From contig CAWDBS010000060.1 of NCBI GenBank assembly GCA_963800415.1, positions 1-64,000 of the forward strand: 64,000 nt of DNA, in the 5' to 3' direction. The stretch is from Palsa-504 sp963800415. GTDB taxonomy: Bacteria > Actinomycetota > Actinomycetes > Streptosporangiales > Streptosporangiaceae. The notes beneath the pieces are model-generated. The model did no database searches. It saw nothing but the letters and a program-made list of their open reading frames with translations, and was not told the origin of the DNA. This document shows, piece by piece, positions 24,721 through 33,019 of the stretch. How positions within the stretch are numbered: position 1 is the stretch's first letter; each line of letters starts with the position of its first letter. Position numbers and translations under genes: made by a program.

Positions 24721-24937
24721 ACACCCATTATCTGGACCGGATAACTACCCGGTCCAGATAATGGGTGAAGAACACAGCGAGCTTGACCTCGCGGGTGCGG
24801 GCGCGCCCGTCCTCGCCTTTCCCGGCCCGGCCGGCGGCTTCCTTCGCGATGACCGGGACGCCGGTGCCGTCGATCGCGGCATACAGCTTGTCCGGCAGCG
24901 GCGACGGGGGGCAGCAGGACGAGCCTGCGGGCGGTGA
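23636..24937 (+). CDS. IS1595-family transposase (ISXO2-like DDE domain)
   Basis: Begins at GTG 23636. Residues 40-70 form the zinc ribbon (FACPSCGHAGGWRLGDGRYE, CAGCKRRTSVTAGTIFDRT). The ISXO2-like core follows: GTVEVDETFIGGQEPG (first Asp), TVITDGWQGYSGL (second Asp) and TYLNEFAFRFNRRRSRSRG (acidic/Asn position). About 361 codons lie inside the IS; the frame then runs through the right inverted repeat and 70 more codons into the ISKra4 relic before a stop at 24937. IS1595 transposases are usually a little over 300 residues, so the native C-terminus is probably altered, or the stop is recruited from outside. Confidence 0.8.
   Translation: MEHPRAGRHYPRSTGEFQAWFGTDADCLDYLDWLRWPGGFACPSCGHAGGWRLGDGRYECAGCKRRTSVTAGTIFDRTRTPLTVWFHACWLFATQKDGISAQSLHRSLEIGSYPTAWAMLHRLRSVLVRPGRDRLAGTVEVDETFIGGQEPGLRGGRARGKKVLTGIAVEVGTPKGIGRCRMAVLDDASAESLNPFVTGAVEPGSTVITDGWQGYSGLDGLGYTRERRSQRAARARGEDPGELLPAVHRVASLAKRWLLGTHQGSVDEAHLPTYLNEFAFRFNRRRSRSRGLVFYRVLELAAGHDPVRFRDLLASKQPHPVPAARGWGHPPSLDRPAANRPWRTSELQLQLPIPLRLSEYPRHPLSGPDNYPVQIMGEEHSELDLAGAGAPVLAFPGPAGGFLRDDRDAGAVDRGIQLVRQRRRGAAGRACGR
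24722..24767. repeat. 19-bp-arm hairpin beside the IS1595 element
   Basis: CACCCATTATCTGGACCGG (24722-24740) and its exact complement (24749-24767) enclose ATAACTAC. Before the IS1595 insertion this hairpin was continuous with the palindrome at 23568-23599. Together they form a roughly 60-bp foreign insert flanked by CACCCA in the ISKra4 transposase gene. Confidence 0.65.
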
Positions 24938-25475
24938 TCGCCCTGGCCCGGCTCCGGTCTGCGGCAGCCTTCGCTGCCCCGCTGGCCTCGGCGGACCTTT
25001 CGACCCGCTTGGCGGTCAGGTGCACCCCGGCCAGATCCTCCAGCAGTCCCGCCGCTTTCGCGAACGGCCCGGCCGCGGCCACCTTGTCGTTCATCGCGGC
25101 CAGCCCCGGGGACATGGATGTTCCTGCCACGCCGAGCCCGGCGTCCCTGGGGGCCAGGCCGTGCCCGCAGGCCGCGCAGTGGTACCAGGCGCGGGTGAAG
25201 GTGACCGGGCCGAGCACCGTGTCGATGACCTTGTCCCGGTAGGAGACGAACTCCGCCTCGTGGCCTTGGCCGCACTCAACCCGCGGGCCGCGGTAGCCAG
25301 GGTCGGCGGCCAGCAGCTTCCCCAGCACGCCGCCGCCCAGCTTCAGCATCCCGGCCCGGATCACGGCCTCGGCCGCCTCCAGCCCGCCGTCGCAGCCCAG
25401 CGACCGGGGGGCCTCGGCCGCCAGTCGGCCTACCTCGGCCGACGCCTCCGCCGCGAGCGCCTCCCAGAGCCCCCT
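24768..25475 (-). pseudogene. ISKra4-family transposase, 5' part
   Basis: The minus strand reads CPSCGRGKRGLWEALAAEAS, AAEAVIRAGMLKLGGGVLGK, RVECGQGHEAEFVSYRDKVI, DTVLGPVTFTRAWYHCAACG, GLAPRDAGLG, MNDKVAAAGPFAKAAGLLED, LAGVHLTAKRVERSAEASG. After a slip in a C-run near 24905 it continues KLYAAIDGTGVPVIAKEAAG, DGRARTREVKLAVFFTH. IDGTGVP and RTREVKLxxxFT are ISKra4 signatures with the first catalytic Asp. It then runs into the hairpin and the IS1595 element. Upstream is the DUF6788-like partner ORF in a different frame. Inactive. Confidence 0.75.
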
Positions 25476-25842
25476 TTTTCCCCTCCCGCAGGAGGGGCAC
25501 CGTCATCGCCGTCGCCGCCCGCGGCCGGCGGAGCCGCCTGGCCTCGCAGATCGCCTCGTTCACCTGCACGAGCTGCTCGGTCACCGCCACGAACTGCCGG
25601 TAGCTCGCTATCTCGCGGCGCACCTTGTCCAGCTCGGCGGCGGCCAGCTGCCGGGTGCGCGTCCGGCCGCCCGCCGAGCGGGTCCACAGGTACCGCGGCC
25701 CGTGCCCGGGATGACCCGGCTGCGCGCACGCGCAGTTCGGCTTGCCGCAGCGCCGCCAGGTCTCGTTGACGCTGCCGGGACGGAAGTCGCCGATCCCGGC
25801 CAGCCGCGCGAACAGCTCTGCGCGCTGGCGTTCCAGGGCAAC
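25476..25842 (-). CDS. DUF6788-like accessory ORF of the ISKra4 element
   Basis: About 120 codons read VALERQRAELFARLAGIGDF, RPGSVNETWRRCGKPNCACA, QPGHPGHGPRYLWTRSAGGR, LVQVNEAICEARR. The CxxxxCxC zinc-site-like pattern with GPRY and QLVQVNEAI is the DUF6788 protein found just upstream of many ISKra4 transposases. The natural first codon seems degenerate (GTT at 25842), so start and activity are uncertain. A GGGGAAAAAGGGGG run near 25475 lies where this frame meets the transposase frame and could be a slippage site. Confidence 0.5.
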
Positions 25843-26077
25843 GTGTGAAGGCTCACAATGGAACACCGGCCGCGGACGGTGCGCGGGACCCGGCAACGGG
25901 GGATGATGGATCCGTGACCTTGCCGGCCCGGCGGGTGCAGCCGTGAACGTCTGCCTGCACGCCGCGTGCCGCGGTTCTGGGCGCACGCGGGCCAGGGGCC
26001 TGTATGCCGGGAGCGCGCCCGTTGACCCGGCCGACCCGTCTGGCATCGGGAGGCACTGGGGGAACTGGGGTGATCGG

Positions 26078-28774
26078 TTGAGCGCGCTCGCGGAGGGCGG
26101 GCGGTCCTATGCGCTGCTGGCTGACGGCACCACCATGACCATCCGGCCGGCGGGTCCGGGGGATTACGGGCCTGTCAGGCAGCTGCATGAGGCCATGTCG
26201 CCGGACAACCTGTACTTCCGTTTCTTCAGCGCGAGCCCGGCGGCCGCAGAGCACGAGGCCCGCCGGGTGTGCCTGGAGGCCGGCGCGGGCCTGGTGGCGC
26301 TGCTTGGCCTGCTGGGCGATGAGCTGGTCGGGGTCGCCAGCTACGAGCTCACTGCCGACGCGGCTGCCGCGGAGGTCGCCCTGGCGGTCGCCGACGGCAT
26401 GCACAGGCGTGGTATCGCCACGTTGCTGCTTGAGCACCTGGTCTCGCTGGCCCGTGCCCGCGGCGTGAAGGTCTTCGTCGCTGAGGTGCTGCCGGGCAAC
26501 AGCGCCGTGCTGCAGGTGCTTGGCGACGCGGGGCTGGCGGTGCGGCGCAGGTCCGGCAATGGCGTAGTCGACGTGTCCCTGCCGGTCCCGCCTAACGCGG
26601 CCCTCGGCGAGGCCAGCACGTACCTGGACGCGGTGGCCGGCCGGGAGAAGCACGCGGATGTGGCCAGCCTGGAACCCCTGCTGAATCCCCGGTCGGCCGC
26701 GGTGGTCGGCACGAGCCACCGCCCCGGATCGATCGGCCGGACGATCCTGCTAAACATCCGCGACGCCGGCTTCGCCGGCGCCTTGTACGCGGTCAACCCG
26801 CACGGCGGCGACATCGAGGGCATCCCGTGCGTCCCGTCGGTCGCCGCGCTGCCCGAGGCCCCCGACCTGGCGGTGGTGACGGTGCCAGCTGCGCGGGTGG
26901 TGGAGGTGGCGCAGGAGTGCGGGATGCGCGGAGCCAGATCGCTGGTGGTGGTTACCTCGGGCCTCACGCCGGCGCAGGCATCCGGCCTGCTGGAGGCGAG
27001 CCGGCGGGGGGGCATGCGCTTGGTAGGCCCGAACTCCTTCGGTGTCGCGGTGCCGGGCACGGGGCTGGAGGCCACATTCGCCGTGCACCACCCTTCCCCG
27101 GGCAAGACCGGCCTGGTCGTCCAGTCCGGAGGGGTCGGCGCTGCGCTGGTAGAGCAGTTCGCCCGGCTGGGCATCGGGACCTCCTCGTTCGCCTCGGTCG
27201 GTGACATGCTGGATGTCTCTGGCACCGACATGCTGCTGTGGTGGGAGGCCGATAACACCACCGAGCTGGCGGTGCTCTACCTGGAATCGTTCGGCAACCC
27301 GCGCAGGTTCGCCCGGACCGCGCGGCGGGTGAGCGCCAAGATCCCCATCCTCACCGTCCATGCCGGGCGGTCGGCCCCGGGCCAGCGTGCCGCCGCCTCG
27401 CACACCGCGGCGGCAGGCGCGCCGCTGATCACCCGGGAGGCGCTGTTCGACCAGGCGGGCATTATCGCCACCGCCAGCTTCGGTGAACTGCTCGACGCCT
27501 CCGTGCTGGTCGCGTCCCAGCCGGTCCCGGCGGGCAGCGTTGTCTCCATCGTGTCCAACGGTGGCGGCGCGGGCGTGCTGGCTGCCGACGCATGCGCGGA
27601 AGCTGGCCTGACGGTTGCCACAACGGGTCCGAAGATCCGCAGCCGCCTGCGGGAGGTGCTGCCCGTCGGCTCGGCCCTCGGCGGCCCGGTAGATACCACC
27701 TCAGCCGTCACCGCGGAGGCATTCCGCGAGGCGCTGCATATCGCCGCCGCCGAAGACGGCGTGGATGCGCTGATCGCTGTGGTGGTCCGGCACGCTCCTG
27801 TTGACCTGATCCCGGTACTCACCGCCGGGCGGCTGCCGGTCCCGGTCGCGGCGGTCGTGCTGGACCAGCCCGAGGCCGTCCGGCTCCTGCACGGCGGCGG
27901 CGTCGGCCCGGCCGTGCCTGCCTACGCCTACCCCGAAGCGGCCGCCCATGCGCTGGCCCGGGCGGCCCGCTACGGCTCGCGGCGATCCCGGCCGGCCGGC
28001 ACGGTGCCGGAGCTCGGGGACCTGCGGGCGGCGGACGCACGCACGATCGTCGCTTCGTTCCTCGCGCGGATGCCGGGCGGCGGCTGGCTGTCCGCCGGCG
28101 AGGCCGACGACCTGCTGCGCTGCTACGGCATCCCGATGGTGGAGTTCCGCCGTGCCGATGACGCCGACGCCGCAATCGACGCGGCGGCCGGCCTGGGCGG
28201 TCACGTCGTGATCAAGGCTGATGTGCGCGGCCTGCTGCACAAGACCGCCGCGGGCGCGGTCGAGCTGGACCTGCACGAGGCCGACGAGGTGCGCGAGGCG
28301 ATGCGCCGTCTGGCGGCCAAGTTCGCCGGGCGGATGTCCGGAGTGCTCGTCGAGCCGATGATCACCGGCGGCATCGAGACCATCGTCGGCATCGTGCAGG
28401 AACCGGTGTTCGGCCCGGTCGTGGTGTTCGGGCTCGGCGGGGTCGCCACCGAAGTGCTCGGTGACCGCGTGGCCCGCCTGGCCCCGCTGACCGGCGCCGA
28501 CGCCGACGACCTGATCCACTCGATCCGCGCCGCGCCGGTGCTGCTCGGGCACGGCGGCCAGCCCGCGGCGGACATCGAAGCGCTGCGCGACACCCTGCTC
28601 CGGGTGTCACGGCTCGCCGACGACCTGCCGCAGGTCGCCGAGCTTGACCTCAACCCGGTGATCGCCCGCCCGGATGGTGTCATCGCAGTGGACGCGCGCA
28701 TCCGCGTGACCAGCCCCCGCCTAGCCGACCCGTTCCTGCGCCAGCTACCCCCGGCGCCGCACGACGCCGCCTAG
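26078..28774 (+). CDS. GNAT acetyltransferase fused to NDP-forming acyl-CoA synthetase (Pat-like)
   Basis: About 898 residues if started at TTG 26078 with GGGG upstream; the frame is open from GTG 25943, but homology (YALLADGTTMTIRPAGPGD) begins after 26078. Domains in order: GNAT (about 15-160, LYFRFFS, VALAVADGMHRRGIATLLLE); CoA-binding (SLEPLLNPRSAAVVGTSHRP, GSIGRTILLNI); succinyl-CoA-synthetase-like flavodoxin folds (LVGPNSFGVA; VSIVSNGGGAGVLAADACAE); and a C-terminal ATP-grasp (HVVIKADVRGLLHKTAAGAV, ELDLNPVI). Related proteins acylate lysines, notably of acetyl-CoA synthetase, under energy signals. The phospho-histidine loop appears altered (AASHTAAAGAP). It heads the stress island. No TM or signal. 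Confidence 0.8.
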   Translation: MSALAEGGRSYALLADGTTMTIRPAGPGDYGPVRQLHEAMSPDNLYFRFFSASPAAAEHEARRVCLEAGAGLVALLGLLGDELVGVASYELTADAAAAEVALAVADGMHRRGIATLLLEHLVSLARARGVKVFVAEVLPGNSAVLQVLGDAGLAVRRRSGNGVVDVSLPVPPNAALGEASTYLDAVAGREKHADVASLEPLLNPRSAAVVGTSHRPGSIGRTILLNIRDAGFAGALYAVNPHGGDIEGIPCVPSVAALPEAPDLAVVTVPAARVVEVAQECGMRGARSLVVVTSGLTPAQASGLLEASRRGGMRLVGPNSFGVAVPGTGLEATFAVHHPSPGKTGLVVQSGGVGAALVEQFARLGIGTSSFASVGDMLDVSGTDMLLWWEADNTTELAVLYLESFGNPRRFARTARRVSAKIPILTVHAGRSAPGQRAAASHTAAAGAPLITREALFDQAGIIATASFGELLDASVLVASQPVPAGSVVSIVSNGGGAGVLAADACAEAGLTVATTGPKIRSRLREVLPVGSALGGPVDTTSAVTAEAFREALHIAAAEDGVDALIAVVVRHAPVDLIPVLTAGRLPVPVAAVVLDQPEAVRLLHGGGVGPAVPAYAYPEAAAHALARAARYGSRRSRPAGTVPELGDLRAADARTIVASFLARMPGGGWLSAGEADDLLRCYGIPMVEFRRADDADAAIDAAAGLGGHVVIKADVRGLLHKTAAGAVELDLHEADEVREAMRRLAAKFAGRMSGVLVEPMITGGIETIVGIVQEPVFGPVVVFGLGGVATEVLGDRVARLAPLTGADADDLIHSIRAAPVLLGHGGQPAADIEALRDTLLRVSRLADDLPQVAELDLNPVIARPDGVIAVDARIRVTSPRLADPFLRQLPPAPHDAA

Positions 28775-28986
28775 GCCCGGCCGAAGGCTGACAGCAGACC
28801 CAGGCACCGACGGCATCGCCGGACGAGATCAACGCGACCGGCGGCCGGGGCCCGGCCGGACCCGGCGAGCCCGACGCGATTGGCGTGGTTTCACCAGTTG
28901 AAGCGCTCATGGCGCATGAGGTGCAACGACGGAGGACCTTGGACTCTGGCAGGTGAGCTGCCTGGTGAGCGATACTGGCGGATCAT

Positions 28987-31947
28987 GTGCTGGGTTTCCG
29001 CCGCTCGGGCCGCCGGGCGGACAGGCGCGGCTGGCAGGAAGCGGTGATCGATCGTACATTCGCGGCCGTGGTTCTGGACTGGGGCGTTGCTGTGGTGCCA
29101 GACCACCGGGCGTCCCTGAGAGCGGTGCGACGCCGGGTCGAGGCGTTGTGTGCTGATGGCGTGCACATTGCGGTGGTGGGCGGGACTGGTTGCGCCGACG
29201 TCGATGGCCACCTGCGGGCCCGCCCATCCGGGCCGGGCCGGCTTCTTCTGGGCGTGAACCGGGGGTCGGAGCTGTTCGAGGTTAAGGCAGATGGACCGCA
29301 TCTGCTTCGCCGCCGGGTCGCCAGCGAGGCAGAGATCGCCGCGCTGGACCGTGCCAGCCAGGTCCTGGCTGGCACGCTGGCCAGCCGTGGGCTCGATGTC
29401 CGTGTCGTCGCGGGTCAGCGGGACCGCCGCAAGATCGACTTGGTCCCGGAACCGGCATGGGACTGCCCAGCGGAGGCTCGGATCGGCGGGCTGCGTGCCG
29501 TGGTGGCCGGCCGTCTGCGCCCGTGCGGGTTCACCGATATCCGCGATGTGGTGCGGCTCGGGGCCCAGCTGGCTGCGCAGTGCGGTCTGAGCGACGCGCG
29601 GGTGACCAGCGACGCGAACTACGTGGAGATCGGGCTCACCGACACGCCGGACTCGATGCGGGACATCCTCGCCGTGCTAGCACGCGCGGGGATCGGTCCT
29701 GGGCTGGTACTCGCGGTCGGCGGCAAGCCCGGTCCGCCGGATGCTGCCGATGGCAGCGGCTCATTGCTGCGCGTTCGGCAGGCGGCCGCGGTATCGGGAG
29801 GTGACCACCCGGCCGGGGCCTTCGCTGATATTTCCCCTGTGGGCGGGGGACCGCACGCGGTCCTCTGCCTGCTTGACGAGCAGCTGCGGCGGTGCCGGAA
29901 GCGTCGGGTCCCCTCGGTGGATGAGGACTCAGCGTGGATTGTGCGGGTGACGGGAGCAGATCGGCTGTCACCCCGCGCGGAGGAGAGTCTCTTCACGTTG
30001 GGCGCTGCGGGGTTCGCGACCCGCGGCTCGGTGGAGGAGCCAACGGGTCAGTCCGTACCCCTGACCCTGGCTGCAGGCGCATACCGGGGATCCGGGCCCG
30101 GTCAGCATCTGCTTCCGGGCCCGCGTTGGACCGGGCTGGACATCGACCCGGCCCCGGGCGGGGACATCCGGATGCTGGATCTGCGCACCGGTGTCTTGTT
30201 CCGGGAGGAGGAATCCGGAAACGGGCCTCCGATGCGCTCGCTGCGGTTCGCCAGCCTTACATTGCCGGGCGTGGTCGCGCTGCGCGCCGAAGCTTCGGTC
30301 GGCCGGCTGCGGGGTGGCTCGCCGTTCCAGCCGCCGCCCGACGCGCGGATGACGCAGGGGCGGATGCAGGACTGGCACTGGGCGCGGGTTGGCGGTGACG
30401 GCGGCCCGGGCATCGCGGCGGTGGCACGGCAGCGCCTTGGCCGTGACGGCGATACGCGCACGGTTGAGCGGGTCGCCGCGTACGTGGCGGATCCGCGCCG
30501 TCCGCCGGCGCTGTCGAGGGCGCAGGACATGGCCAGCGCCGCGGGGAGGCTTGGGTTTGAGCGGGTGCTCGCCAAACACCGGACGGCCTGGGCGCAGCGG
30601 TGGGAAGCGGTCGATGTGCGTATCCCGGATGATCCAGCCGCCCAGCTGGCGATCCGTTATGCGCTGTTCCAGCTGTGGTGCAACACCGGCCGGCATGATG
30701 AACTCGCTGTCGGCGCGCGCGGCCTGTCCGGTACCGGGTACGCGGGCCATGTGTTCTGGGACGCGGATGTGTTCGTGCTGCCCGCGCTGGTGAGCATCGA
30801 TCCGCCAGCGGCGCAGGCGATGGTCCGCTACAGGCTGCGCCGTCTCGCCGCGGCGAAGGCGCGGGCACGCGCCGCTGGCCGGGATGGTGCCCGCTTTCCC
30901 TGGGAGTCCGCGGCCACTGGCGAGGACGTCACGCCGCTGTCCGGCCACGTTGGCGGCGACCTGGTGCCGATCCTCACCGGGCAGCAGGAGGAGCACGTGA
31001 CCGCCGACGTCGCATGGGCTGCGGTGCGCTGCGCAGAGTGGACCGGGCGCCCGGTGCATCCGGCGCGGCCCGGGCGCTCGCTTCTGGCTGAGACGGCCAG
31101 GTACTGGGCGTCCCGGTGCCGGCGTGACCCCGGCGGCGCCGCGCACATAGACGGCGTGATCGGGCCGGACGAGTACCACGAGTCGGTCAGTGACAACGCT
31201 TTCACCAACGTGATGGCTCGCTGGAATCTCCGGGCAGCGGCAGGCGCGGCGGAGCGTGCGGGCGAGGCCGGAAGCGAGAGCCGGGGATGGCGGCAGGTCG
31301 CTGAGTCGATCGTGGACGGTTATGACCCGGTGACCAAGCGCTATGAGCAATTCGCCGGCTACTACAATCTTGAGCCGTTGCTGATGGAGCAGGTCGCCCC
31401 TGTCCCGGTCGCCGCGGATGTCTTGCTCGGCCGGGAGCGCATCGCCGCGTCGCAGGTGATCAAGCAGCCGGACGTGCTCATGCTCCACCACCTGGTTCCG
31501 GGGGAGGTGGCGCCGGGCTCGCTGCGGCCGAACCTGGATTTCTACGGTCCGCGGACCGCGCACGGATCGTCCCTGTCCCCGGCGATCACTGCGTGCCTGC
31601 TGGCCCGCGCTGGCCGCGCTGACGAGGCTCTGGCGATGCTGCGGATGGCGCTTGACCTGGATCTCGGCGACCTGACCGGGATGACCGCGGCCGGGTTGCA
31701 CATGGCGACGTTCGGGGGGATCTGGCAGGCGGTCCTCACCGGCTTCGCTGGCGTGTCGGTGAGCGGGGGCCTGCTGCGCGTCGATCCCCGGCTGCCCACG
31801 TCCTGGCAGTGCCTGCAGGTACGTTTCCGGTGCCTCGGGCGGCGGGTCTGCGTGACCATCACGCCGGAGGCTGTCAAGGTCGGTGCCGACGGCCCGATCC
31901 TGGTGCAGCGGGCCGGCCGCAGCCGCGGCTGGTGTCCGGGCGGGTAA
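28987..31947 (+). CDS. OtsB1-like fusion: degenerate HAD + trehalose-phosphatase-like part + GH65
   Basis: 986 residues from GTG 28987. Residues about 20-110 are HAD-like (AAVVLDWGVAVVPDHRASLR), but the second Asp of DxD is replaced by Gly. About 130-345 resembles a second HAD/trehalose-phosphatase segment (ASRGLDVRVVAGQRDRRKID, VLAVGGKPGPPDAAD, FADISPVGGGPHAVLCLLD). From about 345 a GH65 enzyme follows: SLFTLGAAGFATRGSVEEP, HVFWDADVFVLPALV, GVIGPDEYHESVSDNAFTN with general acid Glu729, VIKQPDVLMLHHL. GH65 enzymes phosphorolyse or hydrolyse trehalose- or maltose-like disaccharides. The same fusion plan is that of mycobacterial OtsB1 (Rv2006). First gene of a five-gene operon. Confidence 0.75.
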   Translation: MLGFRRSGRRADRRGWQEAVIDRTFAAVVLDWGVAVVPDHRASLRAVRRRVEALCADGVHIAVVGGTGCADVDGHLRARPSGPGRLLLGVNRGSELFEVKADGPHLLRRRVASEAEIAALDRASQVLAGTLASRGLDVRVVAGQRDRRKIDLVPEPAWDCPAEARIGGLRAVVAGRLRPCGFTDIRDVVRLGAQLAAQCGLSDARVTSDANYVEIGLTDTPDSMRDILAVLARAGIGPGLVLAVGGKPGPPDAADGSGSLLRVRQAAAVSGGDHPAGAFADISPVGGGPHAVLCLLDEQLRRCRKRRVPSVDEDSAWIVRVTGADRLSPRAEESLFTLGAAGFATRGSVEEPTGQSVPLTLAAGAYRGSGPGQHLLPGPRWTGLDIDPAPGGDIRMLDLRTGVLFREEESGNGPPMRSLRFASLTLPGVVALRAEASVGRLRGGSPFQPPPDARMTQGRMQDWHWARVGGDGGPGIAAVARQRLGRDGDTRTVERVAAYVADPRRPPALSRAQDMASAAGRLGFERVLAKHRTAWAQRWEAVDVRIPDDPAAQLAIRYALFQLWCNTGRHDELAVGARGLSGTGYAGHVFWDADVFVLPALVSIDPPAAQAMVRYRLRRLAAAKARARAAGRDGARFPWESAATGEDVTPLSGHVGGDLVPILTGQQEEHVTADVAWAAVRCAEWTGRPVHPARPGRSLLAETARYWASRCRRDPGGAAHIDGVIGPDEYHESVSDNAFTNVMARWNLRAAAGAAERAGEAGSESRGWRQVAESIVDGYDPVTKRYEQFAGYYNLEPLLMEQVAPVPVAADVLLGRERIAASQVIKQPDVLMLHHLVPGEVAPGSLRPNLDFYGPRTAHGSSLSPAITACLLARAGRADEALAMLRMALDLDLGDLTGMTAAGLHMATFGGIWQAVLTGFAGVSVSGGLLRVDPRLPTSWQCLQVRFRCLGRRVCVTITPEAVKVGADGPILVQRAGRSRGWCPGG

Positions 31948-31983
31948 CGTTAGGCAGGCTGCCCGAGTCCGGGGAGATGAACG

Positions 31984-32670
31984 ATGCCTGAGGTGCTGGC
32001 GGCAGTGGAGGCGGGCCAAGACTCGCTCGTGACGGCTGTCGCGGAGCTGGTCAGCGTCATCGTGCAGGCGGATACGCGCCGCCTGGACATGCCCGAGGGC
32101 ATCAGCCAGGAACAAGCGGCAGCGCTCATGCTGCGGGCACTGGATGAGCCTGCTGCTGTCCTGGCTGTGCTCGCGGCGCATTCATCGCCGCGTGCTGCCT
32201 GCTGGCGTGTCGTGCAGCGGGCCAGGAAGCCGGTGGTACTGGTGCCGCCGGGCGCGAAGGTGCGACGGCCAGCGATCAGCAGAGTGCTGCTGCCGTTGAA
32301 CGGGACACCCGAGTCGGCGGTCGCGGTCGCTGACACCATGGGCCTGCTCGCGCGCGCCGGCGTGGATCTGGTCGTGCTGCACGTCTTCGATGCCGCCACG
32401 GCGCCCAGGTTCTGGGATCAGGCTGCGCATGCTCACCAGGCCTGGACGGAGGAATTCCTGGCCCGCAACGCTGCCACGGCCGGCGCCCGGCTCGAGCTGC
32501 GAAGCGGCTCACCCGGCGAGCACGTGGTGGATGTGGCGGGCGCCGAGGAAGCCGACCTCATCGCCCTGGGCTGGTCGCAGCACCTCGACGCTGAACGGTC
32601 GCGCACGGTCCGGCGCTCGGTCCTGCACGCCGGCGTGCCAGTGCTGCTCTTGCCGGTACGCAGTAATTAG
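31984..32670 (+). CDS. Universal stress protein, C-terminal Usp domain
   Basis: 228 residues from ATG 31984, 36 bp after the GH65 stop, with GGGGAG upstream. The second half is a Usp domain (ISRVLLPLNGTPESAVAVAD; LGWSQHLDAERSRTVRRSVL with VPVLLLPV). The G-2x-G-9x-G ATP signature is not kept, so it is probably non-nucleotide-binding. The first half (AAHSSPRAACWRVVQRARKP, VVLVPPG) looks like the tail of another Usp unit that lost its first part. Part of the trehalose/glycogen stress operon. Confidence 0.7.
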   Translation: MPEVLAAVEAGQDSLVTAVAELVSVIVQADTRRLDMPEGISQEQAAALMLRALDEPAAVLAVLAAHSSPRAACWRVVQRARKPVVLVPPGAKVRRPAISRVLLPLNGTPESAVAVADTMGLLARAGVDLVVLHVFDAATAPRFWDQAAHAHQAWTEEFLARNAATAGARLELRSGSPGEHVVDVAGAEEADLIALGWSQHLDAERSRTVRRSVLHAGVPVLLLPVRSN

Positions 32671-32688
32671 GGGACCTTTGTCCATCGG
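32668..32688. promoter_or_regulatory. DosR/DevR-box-like palindrome
   Basis: AGGGGACCTTTGTCCATCGG contains GGGAC and GTCC half-sites in the spacing of the DosR/DevR consensus (GGGAC-four bases-GTCCC). It lies just after the Usp stop and about 55 bp before the zinc-ribbon gene, between members of a DosR-regulon-like gene set. It is incomplete on the outer bases (CCAT instead of CCCS). No other equally good box was found by eye upstream of the island's other genes. Confidence 0.35.
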
Positions 32689-32742
32689 GAGTGAGGCCGT
32701 GGCCTCTGGCGCCGCCGCACGCTGGTGAGCTGAGCTGTAATC

Positions 32743-33003
32743 GTGGTCTTTTACAGTGCGGGCTTGGACCTGAACGCCGAGCTTGCGGCCCCGGACGGCT
32801 GCCGGGCGTGCGGTGCGGCAAGCCTTGTCGCCGCGGCCGACGGCGGGCGGACGAGCTTTCTCTGCACCGCGTGCGGGCGGTGCTGGCGCGTCGAGCTGGG
32901 CCGGATCTCGCGGGTCGACCCCCACGGGTGCACCGACTGCCCGTACCGGCAGGAATGCCTCGCGCGCACTGCCGGGAGAGCTCCACCGGCAGCCGGCGAT
33001 TGA
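32743..33003 (+). CDS. Small zinc-ribbon protein
   Basis: 86 residues from GTG 32743. Three CxxC pairs: DGCRACGAASLVAAADGGRT, FLCTACGRCWRVELGRIS and HGCTDCPYRQECLA. This looks like a treble-cleft or double zinc ribbon of the kind found in small stress-associated actinobacterial proteins. Function unknown. It sits between the Usp and glycosyltransferase genes, 16 bp before the latter. Confidence 0.6.
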   Translation: MVFYSAGLDLNAELAAPDGCRACGAASLVAAADGGRTSFLCTACGRCWRVELGRISRVDPHGCTDCPYRQECLARTAGRAPPAAGD

Positions 33004-33019
33004 CAGGAGGTGACAGGAG

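Noticed and set aside
29968..32181. A 737-codon minus-strand open frame
   Set aside because: It lies exactly opposite the HAD-GH65 gene, whose motifs are unmistakable. No domain is visible in the antisense frame.
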